Positions 21,838 to 33,789 of a stretch of 64,000 nt of DNA are shown here, piece after piece. The position numbers and the translations under genes are program-made. The notes under the pieces were generated by a model, which worked only from the letters and a program-made list of their open reading frames with translations, did no database searches and had not been told where the DNA came from. Position 1 is the first letter of the stretch. Every line of letters starts with the position of its first letter. This DNA comes from Pictodentalium vernedei (lineage: Eukaryota > Mollusca > Scaphopoda > Dentaliida > Dentaliidae): NCBI GenBank assembly GCA_031216915.1, contig JAUFNR010000168.1, positions 1-64,000 of the forward strand, in the 5' to 3' direction.

Positions 21838-24800
21838 GAAGGTAGTCAGCAGTAGTTACGATCAAGAAGTTGGTAGTAATAGCCAATAATGACAGGAGTC
21901 AGCAGTTGTTACGACCAACAAGTTGGTAGTAATAGCCAGTGGTGTCATGAGTCAGCAGTAGGCATGATCAAGAAGTTGGTAGTAATGACCAGTGATGTCA
22001 GGAGTCAGCAGTAGTTACTAACAAGAAGTTGATAGTAATAGCCTGTGATGACAGAAGCCAGCAGTAGTTACGATCAAGAAGTTGGTAGTAATAGCCAGTG
22101 ATGACAGAAGCCAGCAGTACTTATGTCCAAGAAGTCGGTAGTAATAGCCAGTGATGACAAGACCAAGGGGTATTTATGATAAAAAATTTGGTAGCAATAG
22201 CCAGTGATGACAGGAGCCAGTATTAGTTATGTTCAAGAAGCTGGTAGGGAATGACCAGTGATGACAGGTGCCAGCAGTACTTACGTCCAAGAAGTTGGTA
22301 GTAAGAGCCAGTGATGACAGGACCCAGCGGTAGTTATCATCAAGAAGTTGGTAGGAAGAGCCAGTGATGACAGGACCCAGCAGTAGTTACGATCAAGAAG
22401 TTGGTAGTAATAGCCAGTGATTATAGAAGTCAGCTTTAGTTATGATCAAGAAGTTTGTAGTAATAGCCAGTGATGTCAGGAGTCAGCAGTAGTTACAATC
22501 AAGAAGTGGGTAGTAATAGCCAGTGACGACAGGAGCCAGCAGTACTTACGTCCAAAACGTTGGTAGTAAAAGGCAGTGATTATAAAAGTCAGCAGTAGTT
22601 ATAATCAAGAAGTTGGTAGTAATAGCCAGTGATGACAGAAGCCAACAGTAGTTACAATCAAGAAGTTGGTAGTAATAGCCAGTGATGACAGGAGCCAACA
22701 GTAGTTACAATCAAGAAGTTGGTAGTAATAGCCAGTGATGACAGGAGCCAGCAGTACTTACGTCCAAGAAGTTGGTAGTAAGAGCCAGTGATGACAGGAG
22801 CCAACAGTAGTTATAATCAAGAAGTTGGTAGTAATAGCCAGTGATGACAGGAGCCAACAGTAGTTACAATCAAGAAGTTGGTAGTAATAGCCAGTGATGA
22901 CAGGAGCCAGCAGTACTTACGTCCAAGAAGTTGGTAGTAAGAGCCAGTGATGACAGGAGCCAACAGTAGTTATAATCAAGAAGTTGGTAGTAATAGCCAG
23001 TGATGACAGGAGCCAACAGTAGTTACAATCAAGAAGTTGGTAGTAATAGCCAGTGATGACAGGAGCCAGCAGTACTTACGTCCAAGAAGTTGGTAGTAAG
23101 AGCCAGTGATGACAGGAGCCAACAGTAGTTATAATCAAGAAGTTGGTAGTAATAGCCAGTGATGACAGGAGCCAACAGTAGTTACAATCAAGAAGTTGGT
23201 AGTAATAGCCAGTGATGACAGGAGCCAGCAGTACTTACGTCCAAGAAGTTGGTAGTAATAGCCAGTGATGACAGGAGCCAACGGTAGTTACAATCAAGAA
23301 GTTGGTAGTAATAGTCAGTGATGACAGGAGCCAACGGTAGTTATAATCAAGAAGTTGGTAGTAATAGCCAGTGATGACAGGAGCCAACAGTAGTTATAAT
23401 CAAGAAGTTGGTAGTAATAGCCAGTGATGACAGGAGCCAACAGTAGTTATAATCAAGAAGTTGGTAGTAATAGCCAGTGATGACAGGAGCCAACAGTAGT
23501 TACAATCAAGAAGTTGGTAGTAATAGTCAGTGATGACAGGAGCCAACAGTAGTTATAATCAAGAAGTTGGTAGTAATAGCCAGTGATGACAGGAGCCAAC
23601 AGTAGTTATAATCAAGAAGTTGGTAGTAATAGCCAGTGATGACAGGAGCCAGCAGTACTTACGTCCAAGAAGTTGGTAGTAAGAGCCAGTGATGACAGGA
23701 GCCAACAGTAGTTATAATCAAGAAGTTGGTAGTAATAGCCAGTGATGACAGGAGCCAACAGTAGTTATAATCAAGAAGTTGGTAGTAATAGCCAGTGATG
23801 ACAGGAGCCAACAGTAGTCACAATCAAGAAGTTGGTACTAATAGCCAGTGATGACAGGAGCCAACAGTAGTTATAATCAAGAAGTTGGTAGTAATAGCCA
23901 GTGATGACAGGAGCCAACAGTAGTTATAATCAAGAAGTTGGTAGTAATAGCCAGTGATGACAGGAGCCAACAGTAGTTACAATCAAGAAGTTGGTAGTAA
24001 TAGTCAGTGATGACAGGAGCCAACAGTAGTTATAATCAAGAAGTTGGTAGTAATAGCCAGTGATGACAGGAGCCAACAGTAGTTATAATCAAGAAGTTGG
24101 TAGTAATAGCCAGTGATGACAGGAGCCAGCAGTACTTACGTCCAAGAAGTTGGTAGTAAGAGCCAGTGATGACAGGAGCCAACAGTAGTTATAATCAAGA
24201 AGTTGGTAGTAATAGCCAGTGATGACAGGAGCCAACAGTAGTTATAATCAAGAAGTTGGTAGTAATAGCCAGTGATGACAGGAGCCAACAGTAGTTACAA
24301 TCAAGAAGTTGGTAGTAATAGCCAGTGATGACAGGAGCCAACAGTAGTTATAATCAAGAAGTTGGTACTAATAGCCAGTGATGACAGGAGCCAACAGTAG
24401 TTATAATCAAGAAGTTGGTACTAATAACCAGTGATGACAGGAGCCAACAGTAGTTATAATCAAGAAGTTGGTACTAATAGCCAGTGATGACAGGAGCCAA
24501 CAGTAGTTATAATCAAGAAGTTGGTACCAATAGCCAGTGATGACAGGAGCCAACAGTAGTTATAATCAAGAAGTTGGTACTAATAGCCAGTGATGACAGG
24601 AGCCAACAGTAGTTATAATCAAGAAGTGGGTAGTAATAGCCAGTGACGACAGGAGCCAGCAGTACTTGCGTCCAAAACGTTGGTAGTAAAAGGCAGTGAT
24701 TATAAAAGTCAGCAGTAGTTATAATCAAGAAGTTGGTAGTAATAGCCAGTGATGACAGAAGCCAACAGTAGTTACAATCAAGAAGTTGGTAGTAATAGCC

Positions 24801-26905
24801 AGTGACGACAGGAGCCAACAGTAGTTACAATCAAGAAGTTGGTACTAATAGCCAGTGATGACAGGAGCCAGCAGTACTTACGTCCAAGAAGTTGGTAGTA
24901 AGAGCCAGTGATGACAGGAGCCAACAGTAGTTATAATCAAGAAGTTGGTAGTAATAGCCAGTGATGACAGGAGCCAACGGTAGTTACAATCAAGAAGTTG
25001 GTAGTAATAGCCAGTGACGACAGGAGCCAACAGTAGTTATAATCAAGAAGTTGGTAGTAATAGCCAGTGATGACAGGAGCCAACAGTAGTTACAATCAAG
25101 AAGTTGGTAGTAATAGCCAGTGATGACAGGAGTCAGCAGTAGTTATAATCAAGAAGTTGGTAGTAATAGCCAGTGATGACAGGAGCCAACAGTAGTTACA
25201 ATCAAGAAGTTGGTAGTAATAGTCAGTGATGACAGGAGTCAGCAGTAGTTATAATCAAGAAGTTGGTAGTAATAGCCAGTGACGACAGGAGCCAACAGTA
25301 GTTACAATCAAGAAGTTGGTACTAATAGCCAGTGATGACAGGAGCCAGCAGTACTTACGTCCAAGAAGTTGGTAGTAAGAGCCAGTGATGGCAGGAGCCA
25401 ACAGTAGTTATAATCAAGAAGTTGGTAGTAATAGCCAGTGATGACAGGAGCCAACGGTAGTTACAATCAAGAAGTTGGTAGTAATAGCCAGTGACGACAG
25501 GAGCCAACAGTAGTTATAATCAAGAAGTTGGTAGTAATAGCCAGTGATGACAGGAGCCAACAGTAGTTATAATCAAGAAGTTGGTAGTAATAGCCAGTGA
25601 TGACAGGAGCCAACAGTAGTTATAATCAAGAAGTTGGTAGTAATAGCCAGTGATGACAGGAGCCAACAGTAGTTATAATCAAGAAGTTGGTAGTAATAGC
25701 CAGTGATGACAGGAGCCAACAGTAGTTACAATCAAGAAGTTGGTAGTAATAGTCAGTGATGACAGGAGTCAGCAGTAGTTATAATCAAGAAGTTGGTAGT
25801 AATAGCCAGTGATGACAGAAGCCAACAGTAGTTACAATCAAGAAGTTGGTAGTAATAGCCAGTGACGACAGGAGCCAACAGTAGTTACAATCAAGAAGTT
25901 GGTACTAATAGCCAGTGATGACAGGAGCCAGCAGTACTTACGTCCAAGAAGTTGGTAGTAAGAGCCAGTGATGACAGGAGCCAACAGTAGTTATAATCAA
26001 GAAGTTGGTAGTAATAGCCAGTGATGACAGGAGCCAACAGTAGTTATAATCAAGAAGTTGGTACTAATAGCCAGTGATGACAGGAGCCAGCAGTACTTAC
26101 GTCCAAGAAGTTGGTAGTAATAGTCAGTGATGACAGGAGCCAACAGTAGTTACAATCAAGAAGTTGGTACTAATAGCCAGTGATGACAGGAGCCAGCAGT
26201 ACTTACGTCCAAGAAGTTGGTAGTAATAGCCAGTGATGACAGGAGCCAACAGTAGTTATAATCAAGAAGTTGGTAGTAATAGCCAGTGATGACAGGAGCC
26301 AACAGTAGTTACAATCAAGAAGTTGGTACTAATAGCCAGTGATGACAGGAGCCAGCAGTACTTACGTCCAAGAAGTTGGTAGTAAGAGCCAGTGATGACA
26401 GGAGCCAACAGTAGTTATAATCAAGAAGTTGGTAGTAATAGCCAGTGATGACAGGAGCCAACAGTAGTTATAATCAAGAAGTTGGTACTAATAGCCAGTG
26501 ATGACAGGAGCCAGCAGTACTTACGTCCAAGAAGTTGGTAGTAATAGCCAGTGATGACAGGAGCCAACAGTAGTTATAATCAAGAAGTTGGTAGTAATAG
26601 CCAGTGACGACAGGAGCCAACAGTAGTTATAATCAAGAAGTTGGTAGTAATAGCCAGTGATGACAGGAGTCAACAGTAGTTACAATCAAGAAGTTGGTAG
26701 TAATAGCCAGTGACGACAGGAGCCAACAGTAGTTACAATCAAGACGTTGGTACTAATAGCCAGTGATGACAGGAGCCAGCAGTACTTACGTCCAAGAAGT
26801 TGGTAGTAAGAGCCAGTGATGACAGGACAAAGCGGTAGTTATGATCAAGAATTTGGTAGTAATAGCCAGTGATGACAGGGGTCAGCAGTGATTATAATCA
26901 AGAAG
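21838..26905. repeat. 53-bp minisatellite, about 95 copies, with higher-order structure
   Basis: Unit: AGTTGGTAGTAATAGCCAGT, then GATGACAGGAGCCAACAGTA, then GTTATAATCAAGA (53 bp). Three variants recur: A (GTTATAATC), B (GTTACAATC) and C (CAGTACTTACGTCC, usually followed by GTAAGAGCC). At about 22690-23240 they alternate B-C-A as a 159-bp higher-order unit. A block starting AAGAAGTGGGTAG at 22501 recurs at 24621, exactly 40 units (2120 bp) away. Units are diverged at both edges and near-identical in the middle. 53 is not a multiple of 3, so it is not a coding repeat. Confidence 0.97.
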
Positions 26906-27293
26906 TATTTACTGTAGTCTTTGAAGACAATTGTTGTCATGGCCAGTGATAGCAGAAATCAGTAGTAGTTGGATAGTGGTAGACACTACAGTCTGTAGTA
27001 GTTCTTCAATAAATAATGGCAGCCTGGACCCCATTTTGAGATTACCGCATGGTTCTCCCATTCTTGAAACGAAGAAGAAATTTCACATCTCAGAGTTGGT
27101 CAATGTTGATTCTCAGTTGGGGGAGATAGTGTCAAGCTCAAATCAAGTAGATGGATGGCTGGATGAAAGGGTTGATGATCCAACAGGAAGGTAACTATGT
27201 AGCTCTTCAGATATAAACTTCATAAGAAATTAATGTAACAAACAAGTAAAATAGAAGAAAATAACTTTAATATTTTTTTGTTGTTGACAACAG
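26906..27293. other. No gene seen
   Basis: The first ~60 bp are decayed minisatellite edge. The open frame at 26931-27194 has no motif I recognise. Confidence 0.4.
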
Positions 27294-27546
27294 CAGGCCT
27301 GAAAATAAGCAGTCTGACATTTGCAGAATGAGGTCCCCAGAGGGTGAATTTGATGATGCTATCCCATACAGTGTGCCAATTTATCCTCTGGGTACCTCTT
27401 TCTTTTTAGTTTTAAGACCCTGATTCAGATTGAGGTTCACAGAGGGTAAATGTAGTGATGCTACCCTGCTGTGCAGGGTAGCATCACAAAATTCACCCTT
27501 TGGGGACCTCATTTTGCAGATGACAGTCTGCCTATTTTCTGGCTTG
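27294..27546. mobile_element. hAT-like MITE (CAAGCCTG family), copy 1
   Basis: Flanked by an exact 8-bp duplication GACAACAG (27286-27293, 27547-27554). The arms are CAGGCCTGAAAATAAGCAG ... GAATGAGGTCCCCAGAGGG and near-complement, and the centre is a perfect GATGCTACCCTGC hairpin. No coding content. Confidence 0.9.
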
Positions 27547-27828
27547 GACAACAGATACAAGAATCCAGTCATTAACCTGCATGAACAAAATGATAAGAGG
27601 TATCTGAATGACAAAATTGTGCATTATTAATAATGTCAAAACTTTTATATCTTTTTTTTTAAATTTTTTTTTTAAAAACATTTTTTGGCAGAAGAAGACT
27701 TCCAACAGGTGGATTTCAAAAATAGATCTGTTATCACCAAAATAAACTTGGAAGTATGACATGGGAAATGAAGTTTTGAATTGAGTGTAGGTAGCAGTGA
27801 TGAAGAATTATGTTGATTGACAACTGAC

Positions 27829-28080
27829 ATCAGTGGTAACTTATACCAGTGTAGACATTTAAGTGTTTTATTACCACTACTGGCATCAGCTCAGTGAGAT
27901 CTTTCCATCAGTGGTAACTTATACCAGTACATGTATTGACATCTAAGTGTTCTATTTCCACTACTGACATCAGCTCAGTGAGATCTTTCCATCAGTGGTA
28001 ACTTTTATACTAGTATTGACATCCAAGTGCTCCAGTACCACAACTGATATCCGCTTGGGGAGATCGTCCCATCAGTGTGT
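27829..28080. repeat. ~80-bp tandem repeat, three to four units
   Basis: CAGTGGTAACTTATACCAG begins units near 27831, 27909 and 27993; each continues with CCACTACTG and ATCAGCTCAGTGAGATC. Confidence 0.8.
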
Positions 28081-28284
28081 CATATAACAGCAGTTCAGCT
28101 GCAAAGGATGTACTTCAGTCTTTAAGCCACAACCATAAAGATTTTCATCTCTGCCCACCCTTGTTTTTCAGGCCACCTTGAAAAATGGTATTTATACTAA
28201 ATATTACACCTTGTTATACAGCCCCAATATTATTGACTTATTTTTATTTGGAAAGCTATTTTGGCCCTTTGAATGGTTAAGGAA

Positions 28285-28538
28285 CAAGCCTGGAAATAAG
28301 CAATCTGTCATGTGCAGAATGAAGTCCCCAGAGGGTGAATTTGCTGATGTTTCCCCATACAGTGAGTCAATGTATCCTCTGGGTACCTCTTTTCTGTTTA
28401 GGCTTGAGATCTTGATTCAGGTTGAGGTTCACAGAGGGTACATTTAGTGATGCTACCCTGCTGTGCAGGGTAGCATCACCAAACTCACCCTCTGGGGACC
28501 TCATTCTGTAAATGACAATCTGCTTATTTCCAGGCTTG
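28285..28538. mobile_element. hAT-like MITE (CAAGCCTG family), copy 2
   Basis: CAAGCCTGGAAATAAGCAAT ... TGCTTATTTCCAGGCTTG. The flanks (TTAAGGAA / TAATAAGG) do not give an exact 8-bp duplication. The same central hairpin is present. Confidence 0.85.
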
Positions 28539-28621
28539 TAATAAGGAAGGCATTGGAAGGTCCAAAAGGTTGACAAATAAAAAGTTAAAGTCAAAAGTAC
28601 CGTGAATGGTCGACACCTGTT

Positions 28622-28978
28622 TGTCTGTTTTATTTGGGGTTTAATGATACTTTCAAAAGCCAGAGTCACCTCACGTCAGACAGTTTTATGCGTGGAGGAA
28701 CCCACAGTACTCAGAGAGAGCCACTGAGCAGTTGCGAACAATTATCAAACTCCCCAGTGTACTAACTCCGTACAAACAGGGTTAACATTAGTTGAAGGCA
28801 AGAGTACAATCGGCGTGCAGTACGACTTAGTACACATCACCACTGTGACCCCACATAGGCAATCAAGATTAAGTGCCTTGCCCAAGGATGCAATGCAATT
28901 ACCCCTGGTGGAGACTGAACCATGGACCATTCGATTTGAAGTCTAATGCTGGAAATGCTGAGCCACTGCACTTCCTGG
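28622..28978 (-). mobile_element. tRNA-derived SINE, near full length
   Basis: Read on the minus strand it begins with a tRNA-like head (GCTCAGCATTTCC, then TGGTTCAGTCTCCACCA-like B box). It then has the body block CTTGGGCAAGGCACTTAA and ends at the TTTATT-type tail (28627). The CTTGGGNAAG-type block recurs in several widespread metazoan SINE central domains; which one cannot be told here. Confidence 0.85.
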
Positions 28979-29332
28979 TTCACACTTGCCGAATAAAAAG
29001 AATACAGTAAAAATGTCATTACATAATTCCTGCATTGTAAAGCACCATTTTCGACTAAGACTTATATGGCACACATGTCCCATATTAAGTTGAGCAGATC
29101 TAATATAATTGCCCTTTCCTAATTTTGTCATTCTATTATGTCATAAAGCAGTTTTACAGACTACACATGGCACTGAACAATGATCAATTTATGAGTCCCT
29201 GATTTTGCAAACAATAATCATACTGTTATAAAATAAAAAAAATAAATAAACTTTGCCATTTCTACAATGTAGCATTTTGTATGTCAGCAAAGTTTGGTGT
29301 TGGAAAGTTTTGTGGGGTATTTGAGAATACTA
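28979..29332 (+). repeat. Direct duplication, copy 1 (~355 bp)
   Basis: Near-identical to 29932-30286: shared AATTCCTGCATTGTAAAGCA, GGCACACATGTCCCATATTA and TCAGCAAAGTT...GGAAAGTTTTGTGGGG. The two copies are about 950 bp apart in the same orientation. Confidence 0.9.
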
Positions 29333-29931
29333 TATCTACAGGGGCAGCGGAACTGGGTGGGGGGGAGGGCTTCAGCCCCTCCACTTTTTTTGCCAGGCCA
29401 TGTTTTTTTGTATGCATATATTTTAACAAAACAAATGACTGGTGAAACAAGGGGCGGATCCAGTGCCTCCCCCTCATTTTCGCCAGCTATGTTTCTCTTG
29501 TACTGGTTCAGTTTCGATGGATTTCAGAGCATTTTTTGCAGTAAATGGCAGCAAACGCTAAAATGTATACAGTCTGTTAATAAATCAGTTAACTGAAGTA
29601 GATCCTAATCTTACAGACATACAAGTACCAAATCCACTCAGACAAGATAATTCACAGACAGTATAATTGCTGAAAACGTCTGGTAAAGCATACAGGTGAA
29701 GTCTATTTTTCAATATACCTGTATGCTTTACCGCCATTTTTTAATGGCTCTTAAAGTGTGAAATCTTTCAAATACATCTCCAGAAAAATCTCAAAATATC
29801 CACTCAGATGCATGGAAATGGGGGTTTCAAAATTTAAAATTTTCATACCGATGACCATCCATCACCCGATCCAGCCCCCCCCCCACCCCCCCCCCCTCCC
29901 CACTTTTGAAAATCATTCCACCACCCCTGTG
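29333..29931. other. Spacer between duplicated copies; no gene
   Basis: Contains GGGGCGGATCCAGTG-type hAT-like debris, a hairpin at 29678-29734 (GGTAAAGCATACAGGT arms) and poly-C at 29875-29897. Confidence 0.5.
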
Positions 29932-30286
29932 GTTCACACTTATTAAATAAAAAGAATACGGTAAAATTGTCATTGCATAATTCCTGCATTGTAAAGCACC
30001 ATTTTCAACTAAGTCTTATATGGCACACATGTCCCATATTAAGTTGAGCAGATCTACAATAATTGCCCTTTCCTAATTTTGTCATTCTATTATGTCATAA
30101 AGCAGTTTTACAGACTACACATGGCACTGAACAATGATCAATTTATGAGTCCCTGATTTTGCAAACAATATTCATACTGTTATAAAATAAAAATAAAAAA
30201 ATAAACATCACCATTTCTACAATGTAGCATTTTGTATGTCAGCAAAGTTAGGTGTGGGAAAGTTTTGTGGGGTGTTTGAGAATACT
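29932..30286 (+). repeat. Direct duplication, copy 2 (~355 bp)
   Basis: Second copy of 28979-29332, with scattered substitutions. It lacks the SINE that precedes copy 1. Confidence 0.9.
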
Positions 30287-30458
30287 ATTCCATATTTAAA
30301 CAATAAGTACAAATATACAAATTATGTGCTCGTCAAATCACAAATAGGTACAAATGTATCCCTCTGTATGTCAAATAATAAACAATCGACAATAATAAAT
30401 CATATGTAATGAATATTTCTCAGAATTTGTCTTTCACTAGAATAAAAGATTTGATTAC

Positions 30459-30693
30459 CCCTTTACTCAATGTAATGGCCAAAACTGGCCAGTGCTATTC
30501 ACAAAAATTGCCAATTAATTTTATTATTTTCTGTCTCAAAAACATAGGTTATGACCCCTCATTGGAACGAGCTCAACAAGCTCGTTCCAAAGAGGGGTCA
30601 TAACCTATGTTTTTGAGACAAAAAATGAAAAAAAAAAAGTTATCCAAGTATTTTGTTTGCAAGTGTCGTCTGCTTTTCACATTAGGTAAAGGG
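30459..30693. mobile_element. TTAA palindromic MITE copy
   Basis: CCCTTTACTCAATGTAATGG ... ATTAGGTAAAGGG. Right TTAA (30694-30697) intact, left site mutated to TTAC. Central hairpin with GAACGAGCTCAACAAGCTCG. Confidence 0.85.
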
Positions 30694-30879
30694 TTAAATG
30701 TTCCCAAATTATACTTATTTCAAATAGCAAGGGGTAATCCTGTCCTGGCAGCAATATATATCTGCCGCATGTAAGGAGTTAAAGGGTTAAATTATGTAAA
30801 TGGTTTGGCTAGCAGTTTTTAGATTGTGCAATTTTGGCAAAATATGTCAAACACGGACCAAGTGGGCTGTCTGTTAAAG

Positions 30880-31122
30880 CCTTTACCTAATGTAACGGCC
30901 AAAACCAGCCAGCGCTATTCTCAAAAATCGCCAATTAATTTTCATTATTTTTTTCATTTTTTGTCTCAAAAACATAGGTTATGACCCCTCATTGGAACGA
31001 GTTCGTCGAGCTCGTTCCAATGAGGGGTCATAACCTATGTTTTTGAGATAAAAAATGAAAAAAATTAGTTATTCAAGAATTATTTTTGCAAGTGTCGTCT
31101 GCTTTTCAGGTTAGGTAAAGGG
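30880..31122. mobile_element. TTAA palindromic MITE copy
   Basis: CTTTACCTAATGTAACGGCC ... GGTTAGGTAAAGGG, with TTAA at both sides (30874-30877 after a short mutated gap, 31123-31126). Hairpin with GAACGAGTTCGTCGAGC. Confidence 0.85.
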
Positions 31123-31140
31123 TTAAAGCCTAGGGCAAAA

Positions 31141-32690
31141 GAAATGAAAGTGTCAATGACACTGTAGCTCAACTTGACAAACTTGAACTTGGTAAGTTAT
31201 AAATGAAATGGCAAAATTGAAGATCATTGGGACCAATGTCAGTTTTTTTGCCAGTGGCAACATTTTTGGACAGAAACAGAAGAAAATCGATAGCTCCCAT
31301 CTAGAGGCCTCCCCAAACAAGCATGCCAGGTTTCAAAGCAATCCAATCATAAATGTGCCCTGTAGGGTGTACAAAAGGGAAATATTGTGGTCTGACTAGA
31401 CTAAATTCTAAGAACGTTGGCCGTGGCAACATTTTTTGACGGAAATGGAAGAAAATCGATAGCTCCCATCTAGAGGTCACCGTAAATAAGCATACCAGGT
31501 TTCAAAGCAATCTAATCATAAATGAGCCATGTAGGGTGAACCAAAGGGAAATATTGTGGTCTGACTAAACTAAGTTCTAAGAATGTTGGCTGCGGCAACA
31601 TTTTTTGATGGAAATTGAAGAAAATCGATAGCTCCCATCTAGAGGTCACCCCAAACAAGCATGAAAGGTTTCAAAGCAATCCGATCATAAATGTGCCCTG
31701 TAGGGTGTGCCAAAGGGAAATATCGAGTCTTCTGACTAAACCAAGTTCTAAGAACGTTGGCCACGGCAACATTTTTTGCAGGAAATTGAAGAAAATCGAT
31801 AGCTCCCATCTAGAGGTCACCCTAAATAAGCATACCAGGTTTCAAAGCAATCAAATCATAAATGTTCCCTGTAGGGTGTGCCAAAGGGAAATATTGTGGT
31901 TTGACTAAACTAAGTTCTAAGAACGTTGGCCGCGGCAACATTTTTTGACAGAAATTGAAGAAAATCGATAGCTCCCATCTAGAGGTCACCCAAAACAAGC
32001 ATGCCAGGTTTCAAAGCAATCCGATCATAAATGTACCCTGTAGGGTGTGCCAAAGGGAAATATTGAGTCTTCTGACTAAACTTAGTTTTAAGAATGTTGG
32101 CCGCGGCAACATTTTTTGACAGAAATTGAAGAAAATCGACAGCTCCCATCTAGAGGTCTCCCCAAACAAGCATACCAGGTTTCAAAGCAATCTGATCATA
32201 AATGTACCCTGTAGGGTGTGCCAAAGGGAAATATTGAGGTCTGACTAAACTAAGTTCTACGAACGTTGGCCGTGGCAACATTTTTTGCCGGAAATTGAAG
32301 AAAATCGATAGCTCCCATCTAGAGGTCACCCTAAATAAGCGTATCAGGTTTCAAAGCAATCAAATCATAAATGTGCCCTGTAGAGTGTGCCAAAGGGAAA
32401 TATTGTGGTTTGACTAAACTAAGTTCTAAGAATGTTGGCCGCGGCAACATTTTTTGACGGAAATTGAAGAAAATCGATAGCTCCCATCTAGAGGTCACCC
32501 CAAACAAGCATAAGAAGTTTCAAAGTAATCTGATCATAAATGCGACCTGTGAGGTGTGCCAAAGGAAATTGTGGACGTACGTACTAACGTACTAACATAC
32601 TAACGTATGTACGTACGACATACGTACGTACGCCGACGGACGAGAAGTGATGGCAATAGCTCAGCTTGACTTTGTCAAGTTGAGCTAAAA
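31141..32690 (+). mobile_element. Modular tandem-core element: 8 x ~170 bp between conserved ends
   Basis: The left end is GAAAGTGTCAATGACACTG then TAGCTCAACTTG; the right end is TGATGGCAATAGCTCAGC then CAAGTTGAGCTAAAA, so the ends share an inverted TAGCTCAACTTG. Core units start AAAATCGATAGCTCCCATC at 31283, 31452, 31621, 31792, 31961, 32132, 32301 and 32471, i.e. 169-171 bp apart. A CGTACGTAC-type microsatellite (32573-32635) separates core and right end. This design resembles pearl-type elements and Helentron-associated elements of bivalves (inference). Confidence 0.8.
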
Positions 32691-32922
32691 ATGCCAATAT
32701 TTTCACCTTGTGGTGCTTCTTGGCATAGTTTATGATATTACTCAATAACATGTTGCATCCTTGTTATGAGACTTACCAATTGTTCTTGGTTATGCACTTG
32801 AGTTCCCACTTTCTGAAAGGTTTTTGCTTTCCCTGCATTACACAAAGATCTTTCTAGAAGGATTTTGCTTTCTCTGCATCACAAGAGGGATGCTGATGCC
32901 CCATCGCTCACCAACATTCCAA

Positions 32923-33279
32923 TTTATTTATTTATTGGTGTTTAAGTTCACATATTTCTGCACAATGGCTAATCATGACCACAACGGTTTTACAGGTGGA
33001 GGAAGCAGGAGTACCCGGAGAGAACTACTGAGCAACGGCAAGCAGCTGTCAGCTCCCACACAAACTAACTCCACACAAGCAGGGTTAGCATTGGTTGAAG
33101 ACAGGTGCACCATCAATGTGCAATATGCCTTAGTACACAATGTCACCATGCCCCAACATAGGCAATGGGGGTGAAGTGTCTTTCCCAAGGACACAATGTG
33201 GTTGCCCCAGGTAGGATTCGAACCAAGAACCTCTGGGTTTGAAGCCTGCGCCTCCACATACTGAGCCACCATTCCCCCG
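32923..33279 (-). mobile_element. tRNA-derived SINE with exact 12-bp target duplication
   Basis: Flanked by CCAACATTCCAA on both sides (32911-32922 and 33280-33291). On the minus strand: A-box-like TGGCTCAGTATGTGG, B box GGTTCGAATCC (33213-33224 region), body block CCTTGGGAAAGACACTTCAC, and a tail ending AATAAATAAATAAATT. Best-preserved copy in the window. Confidence 0.93.
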
Positions 33280-33425
33280 CCAACATTCCAACCAACCTAT
33301 CAAAAAAACTTCCATATCACCTCATCCCTTAACTGATAGAGTGCTAGAAGCCCATATTTGGGTTTTACTCTGAGGTGAAGATACTGCAACTTGAAGGCCT
33401 CTTTGAAGTAATATTATTTAGTCTG

Positions 33426-33500
33426 TAGGGACTTGTCTTGTTGCAATTTATGGGAGAGTGCTTGTAGGCACTCTCCCATAAATTGTAACAAGGCAAAGAC
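33426..33500. repeat. Hairpin (foldback)
   Basis: CAATTTATGGGAGAGTGC and its complement around a TTGTAGG loop. Confidence 0.75.
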
Positions 33501-33789
33501 ATGTGAACAAATTTTGATGGCCAAAAATAAATCAGCAATCTACCAGTTAATTACAAGAAAAAAAGTAAACAGCATAAAAAATTAAATCCGCATATAACAA
33601 TTTTTTGCTTTAAAATTTTTAAAAATAAGAAGATGGACTGCACATATACACAGCAGGGGGCCTAATGAAGCTTGCCATGGTCCAAAACAATGCTTACGAG
33701 AAATATAAACCATGATAATGTGCAACATAGCTGAGTTTCACATAGAAATACTTATAACTGGAAACTGACCGACTTTTCACAAAGTAATG

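Noticed and set aside
24513..24818. 101-codon minus-strand frame rich in Tyr/Leu
   Set aside because: It is a reading of the 53-bp minisatellite; the unit length is not a multiple of 3, so the frame drifts and closes elsewhere.
22400..26800. CRISPR-like regular repeat array
   Set aside because: The repeat units are contiguous and near-identical with no variable spacers, and the genome is eukaryotic. It is a minisatellite.
30540..30610. Short open frames with a recurring YDPSLERA...SNEGS peptide in many places
   Set aside because: These are translations of the CATTGGAACGAGC palindrome in the TTAA MITE, not a protein domain.
33200..33279. Possible tRNA gene (GGTTCGAATCC B box and A-box-like sequence, minus strand)
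   Set aside because: It is the head of a SINE with a target duplication; the cloverleaf is not complete and the sequence continues into the SINE body.
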